From assembly GCA_020631735.1 (NCBI GenBank), contig CM036188.1, positions 11,512,214 through 11,576,213 on the forward strand: DNA of 64,000 nt. The letters are read 5' to 3'. The notes beneath the pieces were generated by a model. That model was not told the DNA's origin and made no database searches. It saw only the letters and a program-made list of their open reading frames with translations. The position numbers and the translations under genes were made by a program. Shown piece after piece: positions 40,439 to 52,780 of the stretch. Numbering within the stretch: the first letter of the stretch is position 1; the number at the start of each line of letters is the position of its first letter. The stretch comes from Saccharum officinarum (lineage: Eukaryota > Streptophyta > Magnoliopsida > Poales > Poaceae).

Positions 40439-43400
40439 ATGGCAATCAACTTCGATGTCCCCACGGTTTGTTTCTCCTTCATCCCCTTTTACTGCAATCC
40501 CTTTTGCCCTTGCAAGTTCATATAGTTAGTGATTTTATTTCTCTTTTCCTCTGTTCTTTTGGTCCTCCAAACTTAGAAACTATGCAACAAGTTAGTCATT
40601 CCAACCAATCAGCCGCACATCCAATGCTTAGGTCCAATGGGCAACCTAGATCCAACCGATTTGATCAATGCAGAGACCAACAGAATTCCCTTCAGAGCCC
40701 AAAATTTCTCTTCAAATTTATGGAAGGATACCTTTCGATCTTGGCCTAAAACCACCAAGGGGTGAAAAGATTGGTATCTGAGGGTAATCGGGTCGATGCA
40801 AGTGTACTGGGCAGAGCGAAAACTAGATCAATGCATCAAACTGTCCATTGCCGATATGCAGAAGAATGAGTTGATGATGATTGCTGCCGCTTATTTCTGG
40901 TCAGACACAACAAATACCTTCATGTTTGGACACGGCCCAGCTACTCCCACTCTTGCCGATGTATACATGATCACCGGCTTAGATATTTCAACTACCAATG
41001 ATGCCTCCGTTTACGGCAGAAAACCTGAGTACAGGGTGAATACCCGTAACATCGGTGGTTGGACAGGGTATATCTAGGAATACAGGAAGACCGGGACAGT
41101 TGGTCAGAGGGAACACGCCACATTCCTAAACATGTGGTTAGAAAAATTCATTTTCTGTGGTCGATCAGTAGGGCCAACCAATGCTTACCTCCCCGTAGCT
41201 GAACTACTGGCCAACGGTGTAAGGTTCCCTCTTGGCCGATATCTCTTGAGCTCCACTTATCACCTCTTACATCAAGTGTCTCAGAAGCTTCTACTTGGTG
41301 AACCCATCGGCAACTTAGGAGGCCCGTGGTGGTTCATTAACATGTGGCTGAATGCCCACATGCACAAACGCTTGCAATGAGATTTCTTTGCTCAGCAATT
41401 CCCGTGAGATATCGCCGAAGATTATGAACTTGGAGATGAAGAATCGGCAACATGCCCACCCCTCAATTTTAGTGAAGCCATAATAGTTCTTCCTAGGACA
41501 GAGGCCAACAAAGATCAGATCGGCCGATTTTTCCAAAGCTTTTACAACGGTCTTTCCCGTGATCATCGGGCCTGGATGCCCTACATCGACGAAGAAGCCA
41601 GATTCCCCCTTCTCTTCAATTTCGCCGATGATGCCTTGAACAAGGATAATGAACTTATGATGGCCATCATTACTCCCTGGGCAATCCCAGTGAATACATT
41701 CTGCAGTGGAAAGAACACCAATATTACCTATGAATTCTACAATCCATCAGTAGTATCACGTCAATTGGCCTTTGGACAGCTGCCAATTAAACTTTGCTTT
41801 GCCGATGTGATTAAGCCGAGAGAAACAATCACCAGCGGATCGGACTAGAGTAAGGTAGTGCGACTCTCCCCTAATGTCGATACTAGATATGTTGATCTAT
41901 CCACCTGGGTGTCAGCCTCTTTCATCACTGAATCATATAAGTTATGGTGTCAAGAGTGGAAGGAACAATTATTTGTAGCATCTGTTCATACGTATTGGCA
42001 TTTGATCGACCCTGAGCATGTCATACCTGATGACACAGTAAGTTTCTTTTAACACTAGTTTTTTTTCTCCACTTTTAATTTCATCGGCAACTAATTTTCT
42101 TGTGACAGGTTGATGACCCAGCACCATCCACGAGCAGGAGTGGGAGACCCTTTGACCTTCGACCTATATCCCCAATATCACCGATCAGCTACAATGCTCC
42201 TACCTTGGCTATTCTGACCCATCAGAGAATCCGTACCAAGAAAATCACTACCAAGCCAAAATTGCTAAGACTAGGGTCACTCCATCGGCTGTCGCCGTGA
42301 CCCAAATAGAGGCGTTCAAGGTAACAACCTTATTTATTCCAACCTATGCCGATCTCAGACCGTACTGATACTAATTTTTAGGACGCAAAAACTACAACTG
42401 GATCATCATCGGCAACTCCTCTTGTATCAAGCACTACCATCTCTAACAAACCTTCAGAAGTATTCCTTCAACTCTACATTTAACTTGTTAAACATAATGT
42501 CTTACACCTATCTTGCAGCAACAAATGGGTATATCGGCAAGTGTCCCAGATGTCCAATCTTCACAACCAACAAGTGCCGATGCCCCCTAGCCAACCGTTG
42601 CCGAGGCCCAAACAAAGCGTAAAGCTTTAACAGACACCGAGGCACAGCCAAAACGGCAGAAGTCTGTACCGATCCCAACACCTGATCTAGTGCCTTCGAG
42701 CCAACCAGAACCGGTCGATGCAACTGAGCAAGCAGTCGATCCTTCTGCACAGGGCACGTCATCGGCCGTCGTCTCCCAAGGACCAATTACTGATGAGACC
42801 ACAGAGGAATTGTCACTAGTCTTAGCACCGGTTAATCCTAAATTTGAAGATATCCCATCGGCAAGCTTAGCCGATCCTTCATATGGCACACTCTAGATCG
42901 CTTCCTCCAGTCAAAGACAAGAAATTACCTTGAAGCAAGTAAGCCGACTGATCTAGCTGATTTATAATATTCATACTTATCCTCGACTGACCCCTTTTCT
43001 TCTTTTAGGAACAAGACTCTCCAGACAGTTTATTCTCCTTCGCCATCGACATTTCTGACGATGAGGGAGAGGAGGCAAGCTCTTCACTTGCACTGGGGAC
43101 AATATCGGCAGAAGTCAAGTCCAAGCTGGAGGCTCTACTAAACTTGCAGCAGCAAGACACTGCCCAGTTGGTAGATGATTCGGACCCTGCAAAAGCAATT
43201 TTCAAAACAATCCGTGGCTAGGTCCCTGTCGACATCGAAAAGGCACTCTTCCCAGCAGCCCACTTAGAAAGCCGACAACTCCAATATCAGAGGGCTGCTC
43301 AACGTATTGCCGATAGAGCCGCTCAGGCCTAGCTCAAAGAAGAGATGCTACAATTGAAGCAGACCGCTGATGAGAAGCACAAGAACATCGGCAGTTTGAA

Positions 43401-43702
43401 GACCTTGGGTGCCGAACTTAAGTAGAAAATCTCGGACTTATCGGCAAAGAGAATGGCTCTACTAGCTGAACTGAAAGAAGTCGAGGCAGCTAACTCATGC
43501 CAAGCAGGAAGAAAGCCAGTTACCCGATGCTATCAAGGCTCTTCAGCAAGAAAGAGATATCCAAGCTTGCAGAGCCCTGGCAGTGAAGAAAAAACTTAGG
43601 CCAGTGGATGGTACCACCGATGAAGATATCAAAGAGATAGAGGAAGCCGATCAGATTCGCCTGCATGCAATATCGGCCATCCAATCTTTACTAAATTTGT
43701 AA
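40439..43702 (+). pseudogene. Antisense plant-mobile-domain (PMD) protein gene inside the Tat gypsy, about six exons
   Basis: Proposed exons: 40439-40465, 40577-42037, 42109-42320, 42382-42423, 42519-42938 and 43009-43702, with GT..AG borders such as ACA|GTAAGT and TTTTAG|GAA. Exon 2 encodes a PMD-like domain (FMFGHGPATPTLADVYMITG; GPWWFINMWLNAHMHKRL). The 3' exon encodes a Gln/Lys/Leu-rich coiled coil and ends at TAA 43700-43702, tail to tail with pol (43789). PMD proteins in plants include MAIL/MAIN factors involved in silencing and genome stability, and PMD open frames are known in transposons. Function here is unknown. Eight in-frame stops (TGA 40763, 41378, 41405; TAG 41075, 41846, 43219, 43330, 43423) and a frameshift in exon 3 show decay. 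The exon 3-5 borders are the least certain. Confidence 0.7.
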
Positions 43703-43788
43703 ATCCTATTTATTGCATCGGTGCTTTAGGAAACACTGATACCCTTGTCTGATTTTGGCCGATAGTACTGTTATCGGCACTTATACTT

Positions 43789-44919
43789 TTATGCATCCAT
43801 CCAGATACTAGGGTAATATTTCTTTAAATATTTTCTGTTTAATGCTCTGGAAAACACAACCCCTTCGAGGGTTTCTAGAATATACGCATTGCCAGGAACA
43901 GATTGATTTATCCGATAAGGACCCTCCCAGTTAGGAGACCACTTGCCAAACTTTGAGCTTTTAGTCCCAATCGGTAAAATCAATTTCCAAACCAGATCTC
44001 CATCAGCAAACTCCTTTACCTTCACCTTCTTGTCATACCATATGGCTACCCTTTTCTTATTTTCTTCGATGCTAACTAAAGCCCTCAACCGATGACCTGC
44101 CACGTCTTCTAACTCATCTTTCATAAGAGTATCATAGTCATCGGCTGTCAGTTGATCTTCAGAAACTTTCCGCCTAGAGCCAGTTTTAATTTCCTAAGGC
44201 AATACTGCATCATGTCCGTATACTAACTGATAGGGCGTTACTTTGATTGCACCATGACATGCCATCCGATATGACCATAGGGCTTCATTCAATACTGTAT
44301 GCCACCGCTTAGGATTTTCTTTAATTTTACGCTTAATGAGTTTGATAATTCCTTTGTTGGAAGCCTTAGCCTGACCATTAGCTTGAGCATAATAGGGAGA
44401 AGAATTCAAAACTTTAATCCTCATACTAATAGCAAACTCATCAAATTCTCCTGATGTAAACATAGTACCCTGATCAATAGTGATAGTTTGAGGAATACCA
44501 AATCGGTAAACAATATACTCTTTCACAAAATCGATCATACTAGCCGATGTTACCCTTCTAAAAGGAATTGCTTCAACCCATTTTGTGAAATAATCGGTAG
44601 CAACAAGTATAAATTTATATTCTTTGCTCGATGGCGGATAAATCTGACTGATGAGATCGATAGCCCATCCCCAGAATGGCTAAGGTTTAATTATAGGATT
44701 CATGGCCGATGCAGATGCTCTTTGAATATTACTGAATTTCTGACACCCCTGACATCCTTTAAAATATTTAAAGCAATCTTGAAGAATAGTCGGCCAATAG
44801 TATCCATTCCTTCTGATCATCCATTTCATCTTGAAAGCCGATTGATGTGCCCCACACACTCCTTCATGAATTTCACCCATCAAGCTTTTCGATTCATCAC
44901 CGCTAAGACACCTGAGTAA
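43789..44919 (-). pseudogene. Tat gypsy integrase
   Basis: From the right: zinc-binding region HEGVCGAHQS...CQGCQKF, core with IDLISQIYPPSSKEY and TIDQGTMFTSGEF, and C-terminal part with FADGDLVWK and GKWSPNWEGPYRI, ending at 43789. Two in-frame TAG codons (about 44194 and 44680) interrupt it. At the position of the third catalytic residue the sequence reads NGQAKASNK, a Lys where Glu is expected for the D,D-35-E triad. In an intact element it inserts the cDNA. Confidence 0.85.
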
Positions 44920-45860
44920 AACTCCATCTATAGTCTGATAATATAATTCATCATCGAGGAGTACATACTTAGTGGCCTGAAATCTTATACGTCTTTCAAC
45001 CTTCTTAGATGGATCCCTTAAGTAATCGACAATATCCGTTCTCCAGTCATTGGTATCAACTGCCGATGTCAGCACCTCCTGGATAGGCTGATACCCTAAA
45101 GCATGCTGAGCTAGCTGATTAGCTTCTTTATTATGCAATCGAGGAATATGTTCAAGACGAAAATCTTTAAACTCTTTCAATAATTGGAAACATCTCTCAT
45201 GATATGAGATCAAAACTTCACTTCGGCATTCATAAATCCTAGCTAATTGATTTATAACTAGCATAGAGTCACCGAAGATCTCGACAGCATCGGCACGTAT
45301 CTCCCTAAGTAATTCCAACCCTTTTATCAAAGCTTGATACTCAGCCTGATTGTTTATCGATGTAGCAACAATCGGCAATGAAAACTCATACTTCCTTCCT
45401 TGAGGTGAAATCAACACAATGCTGATACCTGCTCCTTCACCACACGTGGACCCATCGAAAAAAGTGTCCAAGGAGCAACTTCTAGAGAGTCCACTGTACT
45501 GCAATGCTAAGTGACAAAATCGGCCATAACCTGCTCTTTAACTGCTTTAGCCGATTCGTAACGTAGGTCAAATTCTGACAATGCTAAAATCCACTTGCCG
45601 ATTCTACCACTTAATATCGGCATCGACAACATGTATTTGACCACGTCATCCTTACATATGACAGTGCATTCGGCAGATAGCAAATAATGCCTCAATTTAA
45701 TACAAGAAAAGTATAGACACAGACATAGTTTTTTGATGGCCGAATACCTTGTCTCAGCATCCACCAAACTTCTGCTCAAATAACAAATAACACGTTCTTT
45801 TCCTTCAAATTCTTGAATAAGAGTTGAATCGATAACAGTATCATCAGTTGACAAATACAA
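44920..45860 (-). pseudogene. Tat gypsy dual RNase H region
   Basis: The first, retroviral-type RNase H remnant lies at about 45860-45510 (ERVICYLSRSLVDAETRY; YYLLSAE-like HYLLSAECTV). The second, archaeal-type RNase H is at about 45450-45050 (LFFDGSTCGEGAGISI; NNQAEYQALIKGLELL; VEIFGDSMLVINQL). They are separated by an in-frame TAG near 45507. The second domain is intact-looking, with conserved D, E and D. The dual arrangement is diagnostic of the Tat lineage. Confidence 0.85.
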
Positions 45861-45878
45861 CCTGAAGGGTTTCCCATG

Positions 45879-47024
45879 TTAGGGTGGAACTAGCACTGGA
45901 GGGTTTGTCAAGTACTTCTTAATTTCATCTAGGGCCAACTGCTGCTCAGCTCCCCATACAAATTCTTGATCGGCCTTCAATTTAAGCAACGGACTGAAAG
46001 CCTTGATCTTGCCCGATAGATTAGATATGAACCTTCTAATGAAATTAATCTTGCCGATCAAAGATTGCAATTTAGTTTTATCAGTAGGAGCAACTACCTT
46101 GTTAATTGCATCAATAGATTTTCTACTGATTTCAATACCCCTCTGATGCACCATAAAACCCAAGAATTGACCTGCCGAAACACCAAACACACATTTATTA
46201 GGATTCATCTTCAATCCATGCTTCCTCATGCACTCCAGTATCTTTCGTAGATTGGCTAGATATTTTGTGATATCCCCAGATTTAACCACTACATCATCAA
46301 TGTAGATTTCCACTAATGTGCCGATGTACTCATAAAAAATAAAATTCATAGCTCTCTGATAAGTAGCACTGGCATTTTTCAAACCGAAGGTCATGACTAT
46401 CCACTCAAACAACCCCACATGACCTGGACATCTGAAAGCAGTCTTGGGAATATCCTCTTCAGCCATGAATATTTGATTGTAACCTGTATTAACATCCATG
46501 AAGTTGATAATCTGATATTCGGCTACAGCATCAATCAACAAATCAGCAATAGACATTGGATAGCCATCCATCGGTGTGGCTTTGTTGAGGTTCCTGAAAT
46601 CAATACAAACATGAAGTTTCCCGTTTTTCTTATAAACAGGAACCACATTAGAAATCCACTCCGCATATCGACACTGCCGAATAAACTTTGCCTCAATCAA
46701 TTTAGTTATTTCGGCCTTAATGTCAGGAAGTATATTAGGGTTGCATCGGCGTGCTGGCTGCTGATATGGCCAAAATCCAGATTTGATAGGTAACCGATGT
46801 TCAACTATCGATTGGTCTAATCCAGGCATTTTAGTATAATCCCAAGCAAAACAATCTTTATATTCCTTTAACAAATTGGTTATTTGTTGCTTACACTTGG
46901 AATCTAACTTAGCGCTAATAAAAGTAGGCTTTGGCCTATCACCATTACCAATATCTACCTCTACTAAATCATCAGCCGATGTGAACCCCTGACCTAATTT
47001 TCCATCATCGGCAAACCTATCCAT
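45879..47024 (-). pseudogene. Tat gypsy reverse transcriptase
   Basis: Open for 381 codons. Motifs in order: RQCRYAEWISNVVPVYKKNG, CIDFRNLNKATP, INFMDVNTGYNQI, MTFGLKNASATYQRAM, the active site EIYIDDVVVKS and the thumb/connection LGFMVHQRGIEI. The YIDD box is intact. The frame stops (TAA) at 45879-45877 before the RNase H. This is the best preserved sense gene of the element. Confidence 0.9.
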
Positions 47025-48534
47025 TAAAACTCCTCTTCAGAACTAATTGCTTGGATCAGTGGAATTTCATAATCAACAACTCTGAGGAACTCTTTCTCCC
47101 AAACTTCTCCTGATATGCATTTGGTTCGCTGATAAGTATCTGATTCTGCCGATGCGATGATATAAGAAGAATCACCAGGGACAACCTCAATCTTATCCCT
47201 AACCCACTGTGCGAGGCATTGATGCATTGTGGAAGAAACACAACAATTAGCATGAATCCAGTCCCTTCCTAGAAGCATATTGTACGCTCCTTTACCATTG
47301 ATAACAGAGAACGTCGTCGGCAAGGTTTTGCTGCCGATGGTCAACTCAACGCATACTGCCCCTTTAGCTGGTGACATATTGCCTTCGAAATCTTTCAGCA
47401 TCATATCGGTTTTGGTCAAGTCTTGGTCTCCTTTGCCAAGTTTCTGATACATCACATAGGGCATAATATTAATCGCAGCTCCTCCATCGATAAGTATCTT
47501 AGATACAGGCTGCCCATCAACTCTGCCTTTCACAAACAAAGCTTTGAGATGCTGTCTCTCGTCATCGGTAGGTTTCTCAAAAATAGCCATCATGGGATCT
47601 AGTGCCAGCTGAGCTACTTGATCGGAGAGAACAACTTCTTCCTCATCATCAGAGGGTGCCAGAAACTCCATCGGCAACATAAATACCATATTAATATCTG
47701 TCGATGGGCCCTGCCCTTTGTGTTTCACATGCCACTGCCGATGTCTGGGCATCTCATTGGAAGGGCTTTCCTCTCTGTATAGGTCTTCCTGACGCTCACG
47801 CTGCATCCTCCTTTTCTGTGTCTTTGTCAGACCCTCAGGGCACCATTGAGGAAGCTTAGTTTTCAAAACTGGCTGATAACAGATCTTAGTTGATTCTACA
47901 TGACGTATATTAGGGTCCCTGTAGAATATTTCTTTATCGGGAACTCTTGTGTTTGCCATCTCCTCAAGCTCTTCTTGATTCCTTGGAAAATATTCAGCGC
48001 GCTTACCAAGCCTTTCATGTACATTGAGTCTGCCCCCAGCCGATCATGCACTAATGCTCTGCCTCTGATCGACTCATTGATAGATAAGCCCTGATTACCA
48101 GACTGAAACCTCCTTTCTGGCCGATTGGCCCGATAGTAACCATTGCACTCAGGGCAATTTTCAACAGTTGGCAATTTAATGTCTTCTTCCCAGCAATGGA
48201 TGAAAAACGGGCACCTCCAATGATCTTTATGCCGATACCACTCTTCCTGACGTCTCTCTTCTTGCTGTTGTTGATATCGGTCCTTACGCCGACGCCAACT
48301 CTCCTGCTGCCTTCCTTCCTGCTGCCGTCGATAAGTAATCACAATGCCAGGTCGAGGAGGTTTTTTGGAACTAACACTTTCTCCTAGCAGACCCTTGCTT
48401 TTTGCGTCATCGGTAGTTATCCGATGTTGGGGATCCACTGATGCGCTTTTCTCAGCAGCCTCTGATGTCAATACCTTGGTCTTACCCTTGGCATCCAACA
48501 TATTTGCTGGAAAAGGATGTTGATCGATTTTCAT
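47024..48534 (-). pseudogene. Tat gypsy gag C-terminal and protease region
   Basis: The right part reads a basic Arg/Gln-rich segment and a Cys/His cluster CPFFIHCWEE...CPEC (a zinc-knuckle-like motif at about 48150-48215). After a frame change near 47930 the left part contains the aspartic protease with ILIDGGAAINIMP and MLLGRDWIHAN. The family motif is D[ST]G, here DGG, so the Ser/Thr next to the catalytic Asp is Gly. The last codons overlap the RT start. Confidence 0.8.
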
Positions 48535-50580
48535 CAGCTTCTAGGTCTTGGAGTTGCCAAACTTAATTCTCCCAGATTCGATGGACGATTGCAACTGCTG
48601 TCTGAACACCTTGCACTCATTTGTACTGTGTGAAGTTGCATTGTGCCATTTGCAGTACTGGATCTTCTTCAACTCTTATGCCGATAGAATCACATGATTG
48701 GGTAACAGCTTAATTTGACCTTCTTGAAGCAAAAGATCAAATATCTTATCGGCTTTGGTGAAGTCAAAGGTAAACTTCTCTGGCTCTTTCTAACCAAAAG
48801 GACAAGATATCGGCCTTTTATTCTTAACCCACTCAGCTAAGCCGATAACTGGTTATTCATCAGAATCAGAGTCTTCTACCTCATCAACAAATGATACTTT
48901 TTTGCTCTAATTCTTTTGAGGCTCAAAAACCCTAGTGTCTTGATCAGAGATCCTTTGTACAAGATGACCTAGGCTTTCAAACTCCTGAGAAGCATACCTG
49001 TCCTTGAGATGTGGCAATAACCCTTAAAAAGTCAGATCGGCAAGCTGCCGATCATCCAGCACCAGGCTGTAGCACTTATTCTTTACATCTCGTAGCCTCT
49101 GCACAAAGCTTTCTACCGATTCATCGTTACGTTGCCTCAATTTTACTAAATCGGTAAGCTTCTTTTCATGAATTCCAGTAAAGAAATACTTATGAAATTG
49201 TTTTTCTAGATCAGCCCAAGTAATAATAGAATTTGGTGGCAATGATATGAACCACGTGAATGCTGATCCAGACAAAAATGATGAAAATAACCGAACTCTT
49301 AATTCATCTCTGCTAGCTGCCTCTCCACAGTGAATAATGAAGCGATTGACGTGTTCTATCGTTGATGTATCATCTTGTCCAGAAAATTTAGTGAAATCTG
49401 GTACCTTGTACCGATTTGGGAGAGAAATTAAATCATATGCTGGAGAGTATGGAGTCCGATAAGAATAAGTATTAACTTTGGGTTTTATCTCAAACTGATC
49501 TCTCATGATTTCTGCTATCTTATCGGCCCAAAAAGCATCAGCCTCCTGCTGACGAACTGGCTGAATTTCTACAGGAGGTACCTACTGATATCCCTCCACG
49601 TGTCTTTGTGGCATACGATCTCCAGCAATCGGCATATTCGCCGCTACTTGTGGCTCATTAATCTACTGGAAAGGATTCATCGGCTGAGCTACCGATGCCT
49701 GATTCTGAGAACCAGCTTGCATATGATCTTCTGCAACTTGATAGTTCTGTTGAACTGCATGTTGAACAGGTAACTGTCCTGACCAACCATTATTAGAACT
49801 CATCGGCATAAAGCTTGCCGATGGCCGGTAACTTGCTGACATTGTTGGATAACAATTAGCATAACCAACTTGAGGCATGATCTGCACCCCAGGTTGACTT
49901 ATAGCAGGGGCCTTCTGCTGCATCGGCAGTAGGCTTGCCGATGGACTTGTATTGGGTGCTTGAAACGAAGGCACTTGGAAACCTCCTGAAGTTGGTTGCA
50001 CAGTAGTTGATGTGGTATATTGAGGTACCTGAGTCATCGGTGAAATAGGAGCAGCCGATGATACAGGAACTTTTCCTGCTGCGTCAAACACTTGAGACAA
50101 CCCAGAGTTGATGGCAGACAACTCCAGAGGTATACCATATCCCCATCAATTAACAGGAATCTGGTTGTTCTGAGACACAGGCCCTGACATAGCTGATGCC
50201 GATAGATCTGTATTGAGCTGAACTCGTCCTCCTGAAAGCACTGGATCTGATCTTATCGGTGTAGATTGAACATTAGGCAAACCTGCTGAAACTGGGGGAG
50301 AAGTAACTTCTGTACCCGCAACGGCTGAGGGAGCCGATGGAGCATTGACCGATGCCGGTTCTGGTTGGTGATAAGCTGGCCCAACGTAAAGTGGTGGTAC
50401 TTGTCCCTCTTTAAAAGTTCGAACCACAACATTATGAACAGTATTGGACAGCACATTAGAGTGGTTAATCTAAGCATGATTTACTGCAGATTTAATCATC
50501 TCTTGAAGTTTACCAGGATTGGAGTCAAAGGTAACCTGCCGAGGCAACGGCAGATCTTGCTTCTGGATGACTTCTCCGCT
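48535..50580 (-). pseudogene. Tat gypsy gag, main part
   Basis: Retrotransposon gag domain at 49506-49024 (KVPDFTKFSGQDDTSTIEHV; SLPPNSIITWADLEKQFHKY; LVKLRQRNDESVESFVQRL). A long Pro/Ser/Gln-rich N-terminal extension precedes it at 50454-49663. Many in-frame stops are present between 50143 and 48545. Gag forms the particle. The N-terminus continues beyond the nested solo LTR at 52616-52736. Confidence 0.82.
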
Positions 50581-52615
50581 TGTAAGGTCCAAATAGGCTA
50601 GAGGGGGGGGTGAATAGCCTAATTAAAACTTCTACAAGAATTACTTAACCATGAGTTAGTACAAAAGGTGACGAGGCAAAAGCACTAGCTCTAACTAATT
50701 AAGCAAGCCACCTACACAAGTCTAGTACAAGGCTATTCACTAAACACAACAACAACTATAAGCTAGAAACGAGAAGTAATACGAGAGAAGAGCTTCGAGT
50801 GATTATACCGCCGTGAAGAGAAGAGAAATACCAATCAATCAATCATACAAGAGAAATCCTCGGGAAGAGAATGACACAAGAATTTATCCCGAGGTTCACT
50901 TGCTTTTCGGCAAGCTACTCCCCGTTGTGGCGATACACCCACTTGTCGGTTCGCGAGCTAATCGACTATCAAGAGTCGAGCCCTCGGCGGGCGCCGCACA
51001 ACCGCACACAAGATGGGGATCCTCCAAGCCACGAGCTCCACTAGAGTATCCAATTTGCGAACTCCCGCGGGGAAGGATCAAGAACCCCTTACAACACTTG
51101 GAGAAGGCTCCAACAATCTCCAATTGCGAGCTCAATCACCTCCGCTGCTCCAAGCCGTCTACCGTGTCGGAAAACACGGAAGAGTAACAAGAAATCCGCA
51201 GCAACTCGAAGATCAAGTGCCTCTAGAATGCAACTCTCAAGCAATGCACTTGAATCTCACTCAATCTCACTCAAGATATGCAACTATGCAAAGAGATGAG
51301 TGGAGGGGTTGTTCTCTAGCTCAAAGTATGTTTCTAGTTCTCAAAATGTGCAAGAGTTACCCTCAAACCCCGGCCAACGTCTATTTATAACGAAGGGGTA
51401 CGCAGCTAGCCGTTACAGACGACGCAGCGAAAAACGCACTGACCGGACGCTCTGGTCAGGGTGACCGGACGCGTCTGGTCACTACACGACAGCAAGAAAC
51501 AGTGCGTGTCAGAACTAGCCGTTGCCGTGACCGGACGCGCTGAACCGATTGACCGGACGCGACAGTGCCCGCGTCCGGTCGCATTCCAGTATGCTCCCGT
51601 TGAGACCAGACGCGTCCGATCGCACGTGACCGGACGCGCCGCGCGTCCGATCGTTACTCCGCTTCGCTCTACCCTTCTGGACACCTGACCGGACGCTCCG
51701 GTTACGTGAGGGACCGGACGCGCCGGTCGCGCGCTCTGATTCGCTCAGGAGAACTGACCGGACGCGCTGTTGAACTGACCGGACGCCACAGTGCCAGCGT
51801 CCGATTAGAGTCCAGTAAGCTCCCTGGATGACCGGACGCGTCTGGTCATCAGTGACCGGACGCGCTGCGCGTCCGATCATCAAACTGAAAACCGCGCAGA
51901 CGCTGAACACTGACCGGACGCGTCCGGTCATACAGAGACCGCGTCCGGTCCAGCGTCCGGTCATCTCTGTGACCTCCGTTCGCCTCCGTTTCTTTTCCGA
52001 CTTCCGGCGCAATAGAAAATAGGCATTTCACTTCTCCAAAAAGCGCCGAATCCCGCCTCGCAAGCTCGGCGGGAGGGAGAGAGGAACCCAAACCCCTCTC
52101 TACCGCTTAAACTCCACCGCCTTCACAAACTGTGCTAACACCACCAAGTGTACACCACCATGTGCATGTGTGTTAGCATTTCATAAATCATTTCTCAAGG
52201 CGTTATGTTAGTTTTTTTACTAGATCCTAATGCATATGCTCAAGACATTGATCTAGTGGCACTTAATTCCCGAGCTAACCGTGATTGCCCCTCTTGATAG
52301 TTGGCTATGTATCCTAAATCCGGTCAATCACTTCTCTACTCATCTTAGACCGGCAAAAGGAAAACCCTATGGTTATACCTTTGCCTTGAGCTCTTAGATC
52401 CTTCTCCACTTGATCATCATGTCCTTCCTTTTATGTGCATCTTCATCATGATCATCATTTCATGTCCATGCACCATCTCTTTGTGATCTTGTGGCCACCA
52501 CACCTTGCCACATACACCTTCATCACATGTGTTGCTTATGCCTAACTCAAAACACTTAACACATGGCATTAGCAACTTGGTGTCATTAATTACCAAAACC
52601 AAACTTGGGCTTTCA
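50581..52615 (-). mobile_element. SIRE/Maximus-like copia solo LTR nested in the gypsy gag
   Basis: Minus strand begins TGAAAGCCCAAGTTTGG at 52615 and ends TTTGGACCTTACA at 50581. It is flanked by a perfect 5-bp duplication CCGCT (50576-50580 and 52616-52620). Its right part aligns with the LTRs of the SIRE/Maximus-like element at 59689-64000. It contains TATAAATAG (minus, about 51381-51389) and a CpG-rich cluster. A solo LTR arises when two LTRs of one element recombine and delete the interior. 2035 bp. Confidence 0.9.
51430..51975. repeat. CpG-rich GACCGGACGCG repeat cluster in the LTR
   Basis: About a dozen copies of GACCGGACG plus inverse copies CGTCCGGTC are irregularly spaced through about 545 bp. 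They include a perfect 20-bp palindrome TGACCGGACGCGTCCGGTCA at 51911-51930. The corresponding block at 61395-61790 is the same repeat with many decayed sites. Confidence 0.85.
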
Positions 52616-52736
52616 CCGCTCCTGTTCAAGCTGAATGATTTCAGACAGAGCTGCCTGTAATCCTCCATAGCTCTTCCTTGAGATCTTCTTCTGATATCGC
52701 GATGACGTTCCCCATGTCGATCTCAGAATTGAACAT
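52616..52736 (-). pseudogene. Tat gypsy gag N-terminus, separated by the solo LTR
   Basis: Starts at 52736 (MFNSEIDMGNVIAISEEDLK), about 20 bp after the probable primer-binding site. A single-base frameshift occurs near 52650, after which ALSEIIQLEQER leads into the solo LTR insertion site and resumes at 50580. It is the 5' end of the gag called at 48535-50580. Confidence 0.6.
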
Positions 52737-52780
52737 ATTGATCGTGTTGATTTGTCCCACTGGGCATGCCAAAAGATGTG

